A stretch of 64,000 nucleotides of DNA from NCBI RefSeq assembly GCF_010977555.1, contig NZ_CP048815.1:868001-932000 (forward strand), read 5' to 3'. The notes beneath the pieces were generated by a model. That model worked only from the letters and a program-made list of their open reading frames with translations. It did not search any database and was not told the DNA's origin. This DNA is from Caulobacter rhizosphaerae. GTDB taxonomy: Bacteria; Pseudomonadota; Alphaproteobacteria; Caulobacterales; Caulobacteraceae. Of the stretch, positions 1 to 8,492 are shown in pieces. The first letter of the stretch is position 1; each line of letters begins with the position of its first letter. Position numbers and translations under genes: made by a program.

Positions 1-940
1 GGCCGTGCAGCGCCTGCTTCACCGAATAGAAGATGATCACGGCCCGGCGGCGACGCAGGCGGGCCTTCAGGAAGTGGAACAGGGCCGTTGGACCGAACCG
101 GCCCTTGACGGCCTTCTGGAACGGATTGAGGTCCGGAATGCAGATCACCACCCCGGCCGGCCGCCCCTTGTAGTGGACGAGGCTGGCGATGGCCGGATCC
201 ACGATCCACATCATCTCGCCGGCCTGGAAGTCGAATTCGGCCGGGGTCAGGGGCACGAACATCGGATTGTCCGAGAAGCCGTCGTTGAGGCACTGACGCG
301 CTTCTTCGAACCGGACCTTGAAATGGCGGCGGCTGATCGGCGTCCAGGTCCAGTCCGGATCGTCGAGTATGGCCCGCTGGCGAGGCCCCAGCAGCCGGTC
401 GGCCGTCTCCGGACCGACATCGAACTCGAAGGTCGACATGGGGAAGGTCGCGGCGAAACCGCAGGCCTCCAGCAGCCGTGGCAGGTGCGGCGGTCCCCAG
501 ACCATGTCGGTATAGGGGACGCCGTCGAAGCCGTCGGTCAGCACGCCGGCCTGCTGCATGGCCGTCAGGTTGAACGACCCCACCAGTTCGTCGCAGCCCT
601 GGTCGCGGGCGAAGGCCTCGGCTCGCGCGAACAGGGCCCGGGCCGCCTCGATATCATCGTCGCAGTCGAAGAAGCCGAACTGGCAACGCCGCGTCCCGTG
701 ACGGAGGTTGGACGCCGGATGGGTGTGGACCACCAGGCGGCCGACGGGACGGCCGTCGCGCCGGGCCGTGAAATGGGTCAACCGCCCGCCGCCGTCGCGC
801 ATGAGCGGATTGCGCGCCGGATCCAGATAGCGGTCCAGATCCGAGCGCATGGGCGTCACATAGGGACTGTCGGCCGGATAGATCGCGAACGGGACCTCGA
901 AGAAGCCGTCCAGGTCACGCTCGCGCAGTTCGAGGCTCAT
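1..940 (-). CDS. GNAT-fold (YghO-like) acyltransferase, 3' part beyond window
   Basis: The reading frame opens at ATG 940 and stays open to the window edge, giving 313 codons without a stop, so the C-terminus is missing. The N-terminal half reads like the YghO-type GNAT family: a segment with FPFAIYP-like spacing, then DGRPVGRLVVHTHP, then GFFDCDDD, where a beta-alpha acetyl-CoA fold is expected. The second half has a second GNAT-like segment (YKGRPAGVVICIPDLN). The start codon shares one base with the stop of the membrane-protein gene upstream (TGATG), so the two are translationally coupled. The family is known only as putative acyltransferases; the substrate is unknown. The assignment rests on remembered family pattern, not a search. 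Confidence 0.7.
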   Translation of the reverse strand, partial: MSLELRERDLDGFFEVPFAIYPADSPYVTPMRSDLDRYLDPARNPLMRDGGGRLTHFTARRDGRPVGRLVVHTHPASNLRHGTRRCQFGFFDCDDDIEAARALFARAEAFARDQGCDELVGSFNLTAMQQAGVLTDGFDGVPYTDMVWGPPHLPRLLEACGFAATFPMSTFEFDVGPETADRLLGPRQRAILDDPDWTWTPISRRHFKVRFEEARQCLNDGFSDNPMFVPLTPAEFDFQAGEMMWIVDPAIASLVHYKGRPAGVVICIPDLNPFQKAVKGRFGPTALFHFLKARLRRRRAVIIFYSVKQALHG

Positions 941-2124
941 CAGCGTTTCTCCGCGACCAGCCGGGCCATGCGGAAGGCCAGGGCCAGGTCGATCTCGGCC
1001 TCGACGCCGCGCGCCAGGCCGGGCAGCCGCGCCAGGACGACCCGCGCCGGCCCCAGGCTCAGCAAGCCGGCATGGGTCGCGCCATGCCGTTCCAACAGGT
1101 CGATCAAGGGTTCGGCCTCGGAGAGACTGGCGGCGGCTTCACCGGCCCTCAGGCGCTCGAGGCTCCAGACTGGCCGCCGCGCCAGGACGGCGGCCAGGGC
1201 CTGCGCGTCGTGATCGGCCAGCTGGCCCGCCTCCAGGACGGTCATGTCCTTCAGCAGAGGCTCCTCGGCCAGGTCGGCGAGAAAATGGTCGACAGACCCG
1301 GCGTCGGCGCGGACCAGGCGTCGGCGCAGCCCGCCCCGGCGATCGGCCGTTCCCTGGGCGTGCAGGCGGACCAGCAGCGAGGCGACGATCTGGCCCGCCA
1401 GCACGACGGCGAACAGCCGCGCGAGGTCGGCCGGGCCGCTCAGCGCCAAGGCCTGGGCCAGGCCGAGGCTGACGCCCGCCGCGACCGCCAGGAGCAGGCC
1501 GATTTCCACGGCCGTCCCGCGCGGGTCGCCGTTGGCGGACGAGAGGATGACCAGCACGATCAGCAGCGCCGCGATCGGGCTCAGGCCGATCCATGCTGTC
1601 ATCAGGGCGGTGAAATCGGTCAGGATCAGCGGGAGGGCCGCGGCCAGGCAAAGGGCGAGCGCCGCGACGACGCGGTTCTCGGACGCCGAGAGCTGGTCGC
1701 GGTCACGCGTCCCCAGCAGCACCAGGATCGCCATGAGCGAAAGCACGATCGGACCGGCCAGGCCGATCCGGGCGTCGAACGCCATGTCGCGGGCCGTCAG
1801 CAGGGCGAAGCCGAGGGCGACGAGGCTGGCGCCCATCACCGCCAGCTTCAGCAGGCGCGGCGCGTGCCGGCGCAGCACGCCTTCCGCCAGCAGCAGCGCG
1901 GCCGTCGGCGCCAGGGCCACGGCCGCGAAGGCCACGACCTGCAGGCCGTCCAGGCCGGTCAGCGCGTGCAGGGCCCGGCCGGCATAGAAGGCGGCCATCA
2001 GGCCGAACAGCAGGACGAGGCGCGGGATCAACGGTCCCGCTTCGCGCCGCGCGGCCAAGGCGTAGGCCGCCAGTCCCACGGCGGCGAGGCCGTCGAGGCA
2101 GACCTGGGCCAGCGACTGGATCAC
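940..2124 (-). CDS. polytopic membrane protein of unknown function
   Basis: The frame encodes 394 residues if translation starts at GTG 2124, whose GTGA overlaps the stop of the ThiF-like gene. An earlier start is possible but would lie deep inside that gene and gives a low-complexity, charged leader. Residues from about 5 to 270 form eight to ten hydrophobic segments of helix length rich in Leu and Ala, for example a run with LIPRLVLLFGLMAAFYAG and another with PIAALLIVLVILSS. The last 120 residues are soluble and rich in Glu and Arg. I recognise no catalytic motif. The position between an adenylyltransferase-like enzyme and an acyltransferase suggests a membrane anchor, transporter or acceptor for the pathway product, but that is inference. 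Confidence 0.65.
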   Translation of the reverse strand: MIQSLAQVCLDGLAAVGLAAYALAARREAGPLIPRLVLLFGLMAAFYAGRALHALTGLDGLQVVAFAAVALAPTAALLLAEGVLRRHAPRLLKLAVMGASLVALGFALLTARDMAFDARIGLAGPIVLSLMAILVLLGTRDRDQLSASENRVVAALALCLAAALPLILTDFTALMTAWIGLSPIAALLIVLVILSSANGDPRGTAVEIGLLLAVAAGVSLGLAQALALSGPADLARLFAVVLAGQIVASLLVRLHAQGTADRRGGLRRRLVRADAGSVDHFLADLAEEPLLKDMTVLEAGQLADHDAQALAAVLARRPVWSLERLRAGEAAASLSEAEPLIDLLERHGATHAGLLSLGPARVVLARLPGLARGVEAEIDLALAFRMARLVAEKR

Positions 2125-3011
2125 GGGGCGGCCTTCATCATGCGCGCCATGAAGGCCCGGACCAGCGCGCCCTTCACCGTCGCGACCGGCCAGGGGAGCG
2201 GACGCTCGATCCGGCCGGCGAACGGATTGAAGAACCAGCCCCGGCAATCGCTTTTCGAGCGGCGGCCCATCAACAGCCACAGCGCCTCGTAGGCCATCAG
2301 GCAGCCGGTCGCGATGACCATGGGGGCGAACGACATCCGCTTGGCCTTGCCGGCGGCGACGGCGGCGGCGACCTCAAGGTCGACATGGCTGGCCGCCGAC
2401 GAATGGGTGAGGACGTATTCCAGCTCCCGGAGGAAGCTCTCGGCGAGATCGTCCTGGGTCAGGGCGTCCGGCGCCTTGCCGCGCGTGGGGTAGCCCAGCC
2501 GCTCTTCGGGCCTGGGATCGCCCGGCCGGACCACGATCACCGACGGCAGCGGCGCGGCATAGGCGTCGATCACCGTCGCGCCATGGACCTTGGCGGCGCG
2601 GTAGAGCGCCACTCCGGCGGCGATGTCGTCGGCGCCGTTGACGATCACGCTATAGCGCGCGGCCAGGTCGTCGAGCTTGCCGATCCATTCCGCGCCCAGG
2701 CGCTCGATCTGGACGTCGGGATTGATCTTTCGGGCGGCGGCGCAGGCGATCTCGGCCTTGTCCTGACCGACCGTGTCGGTGAAGGCGAAGACCTGGCGGT
2801 TGAGGTTCGACGTCTCGAAGACGTCGATGTCGCAGACCGCGAACCGTCCCACCCCGGCCCGGACCAGGGCCATGAAGCAGGCTCCGCCCATGCCCCCCAC
2901 GCCGGCGACGAACACCGCGCCGTTGCGCAGCCTCTCCTGCTCTTCGCGGCTGACGAAGCCGAAATTTCGGGTGGTGAACTCGGCGTAGTCGAACCCGTTC
3001 AGTGCTTCCAC
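2121..3011 (-). CDS. ThiF/E1-like adenylyltransferase
   Basis: A protein of 296 residues is read from GTG 3011, which overlaps the preceding gene by 13 bases; the next in-frame ATG is inside the nucleotide-binding motif, and upstream frame is shadow-like. The Rossmann glycine motif is AGVGGMGG near residue 38, followed by CDIDVFETSNLNRQ, the Asp and Asn-x-x-Arg-Gln segment that contacts ATP in ThiF, MoeB and E1 enzymes, and GQDKAE with the conserved lysine. No CxxC zinc pairs are visible, unlike most MoeB/ThiF proteins, and no ubiquitin-like or sulfur-carrier partner lies nearby. E1-like enzymes activate a carboxylate as an acyl adenylate. Clustering with two acyltransferase-fold proteins suggests small-molecule or peptide tailoring rather than thiamine or molybdopterin synthesis. 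Confidence 0.8.
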   Translation of the reverse strand: MEALNGFDYAEFTTRNFGFVSREEQERLRNGAVFVAGVGGMGGACFMALVRAGVGRFAVCDIDVFETSNLNRQVFAFTDTVGQDKAEIACAAARKINPDVQIERLGAEWIGKLDDLAARYSVIVNGADDIAAGVALYRAAKVHGATVIDAYAAPLPSVIVVRPGDPRPEERLGYPTRGKAPDALTQDDLAESFLRELEYVLTHSSAASHVDLEVAAAVAAGKAKRMSFAPMVIATGCLMAYEALWLLMGRRSKSDCRGWFFNPFAGRIERPLPWPVATVKGALVRAFMARMMKAAP

Positions 3012-3931
3012 GGTCGCAGGCTCCCCCAGGATTGCGTGTCGTCCAGCCAATGGATCAGCGGCAGCACCGCCCCCTGGGCGAGCATCAACGCCAGGCGACC
3101 GATCAGCCCCGTCACGCTGGCGGGCGGCGCGACCTTGGCCAGGTAGCGAGCGGCGGCCCGCATGTCGATCCGCCCCAACTGCAGCAGGTCGTCGCCCCGG
3201 CCATAGTCGAGCTGCAGCCGGCACAGCTCCCCATAGCGCGGGTCACGGTGCTTGGCGGCCTGGTCGAAGGTTTTCTTCAGATTGTCCGAGCCGCCCGTAT
3301 AGGCGTCGGTGATGACGAACCGTTCCTCGTCGAAACCCGCTTCGGGGCCGACGCCGAAGGCGTGGCGCCAGTGGCGCATGATCTGGCGGGCCACCAGCCG
3401 GTGCTGGAACGAGGCGCGGGTGGCGGGCTGGCCCGGATGGACGTCCGAGAAGGTCTCGGCGACCATGCCGACCACCGCCGGCACCTGGGTGACGCTGGAG
3501 ATCCACAGCGGCCGGCATTGGCGGCGCACGAACAGCAGAACGCAGGTCAGGCCGTACAGGACGGCCGACAGGCCGCCGCCTCGCGCCTTGGGGGCGGTCA
3601 TCACCAGCCCCAGGTGCAGCACCTCGATCTCCCGGCCGCCCAGCGACACGCGCAGCAGGGCCAGGGCGTTGAACGCCACCGGCTCGCCGGAGGCCGTGTC
3701 GTAGACCACGGTCAGCACGGTGCGAGACAGGGTCTCGCGGTCGCCGGAGAACACGCCGTAGGTCAGTTCGTTCTCGCCCAGGGTCGTGCGGGCCACCGCA
3801 CGAATGTCGGCGATCATCTGGGCCAGGTCATCGGGCTCCAGCGCCAGGGCGGGCCGCTCGACGATACGCGAGCGCAGCCCTCGGCCGGCGGGCAGGGTCG
3901 TATCGATGTAACGCGCGGTGGCGGCGTTCAT
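2999..3931 (-). CDS. GNAT-like acyltransferase, first gene of the ThiF operon
   Basis: The 310-residue product begins at ATG 3931. The central part, residues about 75 to 175, has the strand-helix order of a GNAT domain: GEPVAFNALALLRV, then a strand ending in HLGLVM, then APKARGGGLSAVLYGL in the place of the acetyl-CoA loop. The C-terminal third is unlike textbook GNATs and may be family-specific. It is the promoter-proximal gene of a four-gene operon whose next three genes overlap in series. The 175 bases between it and the aldehyde dehydrogenase gene upstream probably carry the promoter. It could instead be an acyl-homoserine-lactone-synthase-like relative; I cannot separate these by eye. 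Confidence 0.6.
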   Translation of the reverse strand: MNAATARYIDTTLPAGRGLRSRIVERPALALEPDDLAQMIADIRAVARTTLGENELTYGVFSGDRETLSRTVLTVVYDTASGEPVAFNALALLRVSLGGREIEVLHLGLVMTAPKARGGGLSAVLYGLTCVLLFVRRQCRPLWISSVTQVPAVVGMVAETFSDVHPGQPATRASFQHRLVARQIMRHWRHAFGVGPEAGFDEERFVITDAYTGGSDNLKKTFDQAAKHRDPRYGELCRLQLDYGRGDDLLQLGRIDMRAAARYLAKVAPPASVTGLIGRLALMLAQGAVLPLIHWLDDTQSWGSLRPWKH

Positions 3932-4106
3932 GAGCCCGCTTCGATCCTGACCATCCGCCCCCTTCCACCACGCCCATGCTTACGAAGCGCTTAATGGGGT
4001 TACTTGGAGTTGAGCGCGCCGTGGGCGGCCCCGGCCGATTTCGGCGGCGCGGCGAGCCCGTCGCCGTCTGGTTCAGGGGACCTAGCCTCGAACGCGGCGT
4101 CCAAGG

Positions 4107-5609
4107 CTAGGTCGCGACGCTGACGCCCACGCCCTTGATCTTGATGAACTCGTCCAGGCCCGCCCGGCCGCCCTCGCGACCGAAGCCGGACAGGCCGACG
4201 CCGCCGAACGGGCTGGCGCCGAGGTTGGAGGGCGTGGCCTTGTTGACATAGACCGTGCCGGCGTCGAGCCGCCGGATCAGGCGGTTGGCGCGGTTGAGGT
4301 CGTTGGTCTGGATGTAGGCCGACAGGCCGTATTCGGTGGCGTTGGCGATCTGCACCGCCTCGTCCTCGGTCCGGAACTTGATGATCGACAGGACGGGGCC
4401 GAAGATCTCCTGCTGGGCGATGGCGCTCATCGGGTCGACGTCGGCGAACACCGTCGGCGCGACGAAGTTGCCCTTCTCCAGTCCATCGGCCAGGCGGCCG
4501 CCGCCCACCACCAGCCGGCCCGAGCCGGCGGCCTTGGCGTTGTCGACGAAGCCCATGACCCGCGCGATGGCGGCGGCGTTGACCATCGGGCCGATGAAGA
4601 CGCTGGGATCCAGCGGATCGCCGGTCGGCAGGTTGTCCAGGGTGGCCGCGACAATCTCGACGAACGGGTCGTAGACGTCCTCGTGGACCAGGATGCGGGT
4701 GGGCAGGGCGCAGCCCTGGCCGCTGTTGGACACCCCGAACACCGCGCAATAGGCCGCGGTGTCCTGCAGGTCGACGTCGGGAAACACCAGGTTGGCCGAC
4801 TTGCCGCCCAGTTCGAAGATCACCGGCTTCAGGCTGTCGGCCGCCGAGCGCATGATGGCCTTGGCGCCGATCGGGCCGCCGGTGAACGAGATCTTGTCGA
4901 CGCCGGGATGACGCACCAGCGCCTCGCCGGCCGCGACCGCGCCGGGCACGACATTGATCACGCCCTCGGGAATGCCGGCCTCCAGCGCCAGCTCGGCGAA
5001 CAGCTGGCTGGTGTAGGGGGTGAACTCCGCGGGCTTGATCACCACCGTGTTGCCGGCCGCCAGCGAGGGCGGGACCTTCATGCACAACGACAGCAGCGGC
5101 GCGTTCCAGGTGATGATGTGGCCGATGACGCCATACGGCTCGGGGACGGTGTATTCGAAGTTCTCGCCGGGATGCAGGCCGGTCACCAGGCCTTCCAGCT
5201 TGTCGGTCCAGCCGGCGTAGTAGCGCAGCCAGCCCACGCAGCGGTGCAGCATGCCGTGCTGGAAGTTCATCGACGGGATGGCGTTCTCCAGCGTCGAGAT
5301 GGCCTGGAAGCGTCCGATGTTCTGCTCGACCAGGTCGCTGAAGCGGTCCATCAGCCGGCGGCGGGCATAGGGCTTCATGTCGCGCCAGACGGGCAGGGCG
5401 CGGCGCGCGGCCTGGACGGCGGCGTCGATGTCGGCCGCGTCGCCCAGGGGGACCTCGCCCTGGATCTCGCCGGTGGCGGCGCTGACATGCTGGAACACCC
5501 CGGCCCCGCCGGTCGCGCGCTGCTGGCCGCCGATCACCAGGCGCGGCGTCGGCAGGACGGATCGCGCGGTCAGGTGCGCCTCGAAGTCCACGGGTACGAT
5601 CACGGTCAC
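4107..5609 (-). CDS. NAD(P)-dependent aldehyde dehydrogenase
   Basis: This 500-residue protein has the usual length of the ALDH superfamily and would oxidise an aldehyde to the acid in the cytoplasm. Visible motifs in order are the cofactor segment WNAPLLSLCMKVPPSLAAGN with KPAEFTP, FTGGPIGAK, the general-base glutamate in FELGGKSAN, the catalytic cysteine in SNSGQGCALPTR, the EIFGPVLSI strand, and the C-terminal ASPFGGVGLSGFGREGG. Translation starts at GTG 5609 with a GGAG box eight bases upstream. It is the last gene of the receptor, P450 and GMC operon, 31 bases after the GMC stop, so it most likely performs the final oxidation of that pathway. Confidence 0.95.
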   Translation of the reverse strand: MTVIVPVDFEAHLTARSVLPTPRLVIGGQQRATGGAGVFQHVSAATGEIQGEVPLGDAADIDAAVQAARRALPVWRDMKPYARRRLMDRFSDLVEQNIGRFQAISTLENAIPSMNFQHGMLHRCVGWLRYYAGWTDKLEGLVTGLHPGENFEYTVPEPYGVIGHIITWNAPLLSLCMKVPPSLAAGNTVVIKPAEFTPYTSQLFAELALEAGIPEGVINVVPGAVAAGEALVRHPGVDKISFTGGPIGAKAIMRSAADSLKPVIFELGGKSANLVFPDVDLQDTAAYCAVFGVSNSGQGCALPTRILVHEDVYDPFVEIVAATLDNLPTGDPLDPSVFIGPMVNAAAIARVMGFVDNAKAAGSGRLVVGGGRLADGLEKGNFVAPTVFADVDPMSAIAQQEIFGPVLSIIKFRTEDEAVQIANATEYGLSAYIQTNDLNRANRLIRRLDAGTVYVNKATPSNLGASPFGGVGLSGFGREGGRAGLDEFIKIKGVGVSVAT

Positions 5610-5640
5610 GACGGGCGCTCCAGGGCTGGACGGGGCCGCA

Positions 5641-7266
5641 TCACGCGGCGTCTTCGAGGATGAGATCGGCGGCCCGCCAGGCCAGGGCCATGACGGGACC
5701 GTTGGTGTTGCCCGACGGGATGGCGGGCATCACCGAGCAGTCGACGATGCGCAGGCCCGCGACGCCGCGCACCCGCAGCCGCGGATCGGTCACGGCCCCG
5801 TCGCCGACGCCCATGCGGCAGGTGCCCACGGCGTGGTAGCCGGGCGAGCCGAACAGGCGGTAGGCGGCCAGGATGTCAGCCTCCGACTGGACGTCACGGC
5901 CCGGGACAGTCTCCTCGACGACCAGCTGGGCCAGCGGTCCCGCGGCGACCAGCCGGCGTACGAAGCGCACGCCGGCGACGGCGGACACCCGGTCCTCGTC
6001 GGTCGACAGGAAGTTGGGCCGGATGGTCAGGGGCGCGTCGGCGCGATCGGCCGAGATCAGCACCTCGCCCTCGCTGGTCGGGCGCAGCGGCAGGGTCAGG
6101 CACTGCAGGCCCGGCAAGGCCTCAGGCAGCGGCCCGCCGGCGGCCGCGTCCTTCAGCGCCAGCGAGAACGGCCCCATCAGCAGCTGGACGTCGGGACGAT
6201 CCAGGCCCGGCCGCGAGCGCAGGAAGGCCCCGACCTCATAGGCCGCCTGGGCCATCACCCCGCGCCGCAGCGCCATGTATTTCAGGACATTGCCGACCAG
6301 GCGCAGGCCGGAGAGCTCGCGGTTCTGGCTCAGCCGCGGGGCGTTCAGCCGATACTGCATGAACAGCACCCGGTGCTCGCGCATATGCCGGCCCACGGCG
6401 GCCCGGTCCAGGTGCGGCTGGACGCCGGCGGCGGCCAGGACGGCGGCGGGGCCGATGCCCGACAGTTGCAGGATCCGGGGCGAGTTCAGCGCGCCGGCCG
6501 CCAGGATCACCTCCCGGCCGCATCGCGCCTCGAACGCGCCGCGCGGGCCCGTGCAGGCGACGCCGACCACGTGGCCGCCGTCGAAGACCAGCCGCTCGAC
6601 CTGGGTGTCGGTCACCACCCGCAGGTTCCGCCGCCGCCGCGCCGGCTTGAGGAAGGCCTCGGCCGCGCTGAACCGCGCGCCGCTCTTGATGGTGCGCATG
6701 GCGTAGCCGACGCCCTCCTGGTCAGAGGGGTCATTGAGGTCCGCCTTCAGCGGCAGCCCCATGGCCTGGGCCGAGGCGATGAAGGCGTCGCCGGCCGCGT
6801 TCGGCTCGTGCATCGGCGAGACGTGCAGGGGACCGCCGACCCCGCGGGTTTCAGCCTCGCCCAGCTCATGGTTCTCGATCGCCTTGAAGGCCTGGACCAT
6901 GCTGGCCCAGTTCCAGCCGGTCAGGCCCAGCGCTTCCCAGGCGTCGTAGTCGCTGGGGTCGCCGCGGGTGTAGACCATGCCATTGACGGCGCTGGAGCCG
7001 CCCAGGGTCTTGCCGCGATGCCAGCGCGCCGGCGTGTTGGGACCGCCGGGGCCGGGCTGGGCGTCGAACCACCAGACGTGCCGGGGATCGCCCAGCAGCT
7101 TGCCGAAGCCTTTCGGCATCCGGATCAGCGGGTTGGAGTCCTCCGGCCCCGCTTCGATCAGCAGGACGCTGTGGCGGCCGTCGCGCGTCAGGCGGTCGGC
7201 CAGCACGCAGCCGGCCGAACCGGCTCCGACGATCACGTAGTCGTAGATGTGCGCGATCTCCGACAT
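5641..7266 (-). CDS. GMC-family FAD alcohol dehydrogenase/oxidase
   Basis: The 541-residue protein belongs to the glucose-methanol-choline oxidoreductases, which oxidise alcohols to aldehydes with FAD. It opens with the dinucleotide motif DYVIVGAGSAGCVLADRL; the first GMC signature GKTLGGSSAVNGMVYTRG is near residue 85; the second signature AGALNSPRILQLSGIGP is near residue 255; the catalytic histidine lies in GYHAVGTCRMG and the C-terminal SGNTNGPVMALAWRAADLI closes the fold. There is no signal peptide, so it acts in the cytoplasm or at the inner membrane, as AlkJ-type alcohol dehydrogenases do. It begins 6 bases after the P450 stop. Its neighbours suggest that its substrate is the alcohol made by the P450. 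Confidence 0.95.
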   Translation of the reverse strand: MSEIAHIYDYVIVGAGSAGCVLADRLTRDGRHSVLLIEAGPEDSNPLIRMPKGFGKLLGDPRHVWWFDAQPGPGGPNTPARWHRGKTLGGSSAVNGMVYTRGDPSDYDAWEALGLTGWNWASMVQAFKAIENHELGEAETRGVGGPLHVSPMHEPNAAGDAFIASAQAMGLPLKADLNDPSDQEGVGYAMRTIKSGARFSAAEAFLKPARRRRNLRVVTDTQVERLVFDGGHVVGVACTGPRGAFEARCGREVILAAGALNSPRILQLSGIGPAAVLAAAGVQPHLDRAAVGRHMREHRVLFMQYRLNAPRLSQNRELSGLRLVGNVLKYMALRRGVMAQAAYEVGAFLRSRPGLDRPDVQLLMGPFSLALKDAAAGGPLPEALPGLQCLTLPLRPTSEGEVLISADRADAPLTIRPNFLSTDEDRVSAVAGVRFVRRLVAAGPLAQLVVEETVPGRDVQSEADILAAYRLFGSPGYHAVGTCRMGVGDGAVTDPRLRVRGVAGLRIVDCSVMPAIPSGNTNGPVMALAWRAADLILEDAA

Positions 7267-7272
7267 GCCGGG

Positions 7273-8490
7273 TCAGGCCGTCTCGAACTGGATGTCCAGC
7301 CGGTCCATGGCGATGACATTGCCGGCCCGGATGTGCTGGGCGGCGCCCGGCGTCAGCCGGATGTTCCGCCACCGCGCCAGCAGCACCTCGAACAGGATGC
7401 GCATCTCGATCCGCCCCAGGTGGCGGCCGGCGCACTTGTGCGGTCCGCCGCCGAAGGTCAGGTGCTGGTCAGCGTTGGCGCGGCGTGGGTCGAAGGCCTG
7501 GGCGTCGGGGCCGAACCGGTCGTCGACGCCCGCCGTGGCGAAGCTGAGGAACAGCATGTCGCCGGCCTTCATCGGCGCGCCGTCCAGCTCGACATCCTGG
7601 GCGACGATCCGCTGGGTGCTGGTGAAGGCGTAGCGGCGCAGGATCTCGTCGACCAGGCCGGGGATCAGCGCCGGATCGGCGGCGACCTCTCGCTGCAGGT
7701 CGGGGTTCTGGGCCAGGTGGCGCACGCCGAACGACAGGGCGTTGGCGACCGTGTCCATGCCGGCGATGAACAGCAGCAGGCTCATGCCCTGGACCTCGTC
7801 CAGGCTCAGCCGGCGCCCGTCGATCTCGGCGGCCAGCAGGCGGCTGACCAGATCGTCCCGCGGCGCCTGGGCCCGCTGGGCGATGACCTCGCTCATGAAG
7901 CCCATGATCCGGCCGTAGACCGCCATGCGATGGTCGGAGTCGCTGGCGGCGAAGCTCTCGTCGACCCAGGCCCGGAACTCTTCCAGCCGGTCCAGCGGCA
8001 GGCCCATCAGCTGCATGAACACCGACACCGGCAGCAGGCCGGACACGCTGGCCACGAAATCGCAGGCGCCCTGGTCAGCGCCCTGGTCGGCGACCGCGTC
8101 GAGCAGCCGCTCGGCCCACGCGCGGATGTGCGGCTCCAGGGCGTGCATCGCCTTGGCCGAGAACTGCTGCATCAGGATCTGGCGGTAAGGCGCGTGTTCG
8201 GGCGGATCCAGGGTCAGCGGCAGCATGACGAAGGTCTGGTCGGACTTGGGGATCTGCATGTTGCGGTTCGAGAAGGTGGCCGGATCCTTGAGGATCCGGC
8301 TGATGGTCTCGTACCGCGTGGCCACCCAGTGGCCGCCGTTCAGCGGCGTGTAGAACAGGTCCGGCGCCTGGCCCAGCAGGGCCGTGTAGCCGGCCTGGGG
8401 ATCGGGCTTCAGCCGCGCGTCGTCGAAGATGTCGAAGGCGAACACCATGTGCGCCGGAACATGCGCGGGCGCGGCCGGAGCGGCGGCCAT
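7273..8490 (-). CDS. cytochrome P450, CYP101 (P450cam)-like
   Basis: From ATG 8490 the product is 405 residues, the normal size for a soluble bacterial P450; a longer frame exists upstream but lies inside the receptor gene. The I-helix is LLLFIAGMDTVANALSF with the Asp-Thr oxygen-activation pair, the K-helix Glu-x-x-Arg is in VDEILRRY, and the haem-thiolate loop is FGGGPHKCAGRHLGR. The I-helix, the IPGLVDEILRR stretch and the C-terminus resemble P450cam and relatives that hydroxylate monoterpenes and ionones, which is a judgement from memory of that family. The gene starts 2 bases after the receptor stop. No ferredoxin or ferredoxin reductase gene is present here, so the redox partner must be encoded elsewhere. 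Confidence 0.93.
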   Translation of the reverse strand: MAAAPAAPAHVPAHMVFAFDIFDDARLKPDPQAGYTALLGQAPDLFYTPLNGGHWVATRYETISRILKDPATFSNRNMQIPKSDQTFVMLPLTLDPPEHAPYRQILMQQFSAKAMHALEPHIRAWAERLLDAVADQGADQGACDFVASVSGLLPVSVFMQLMGLPLDRLEEFRAWVDESFAASDSDHRMAVYGRIMGFMSEVIAQRAQAPRDDLVSRLLAAEIDGRRLSLDEVQGMSLLLFIAGMDTVANALSFGVRHLAQNPDLQREVAADPALIPGLVDEILRRYAFTSTQRIVAQDVELDGAPMKAGDMLFLSFATAGVDDRFGPDAQAFDPRRANADQHLTFGGGPHKCAGRHLGRIEMRILFEVLLARWRNIRLTPGAAQHIRAGNVIAMDRLDIQFETA

Positions 8491-8492
8491 GG

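Noticed and set aside
2121..3011. Housekeeping ThiF, MoeB or TcdA
   Set aside because: No CxxC zinc pairs, no ThiS/MoaD-like partner, and the neighbours are acyltransferase-like and membrane proteins.
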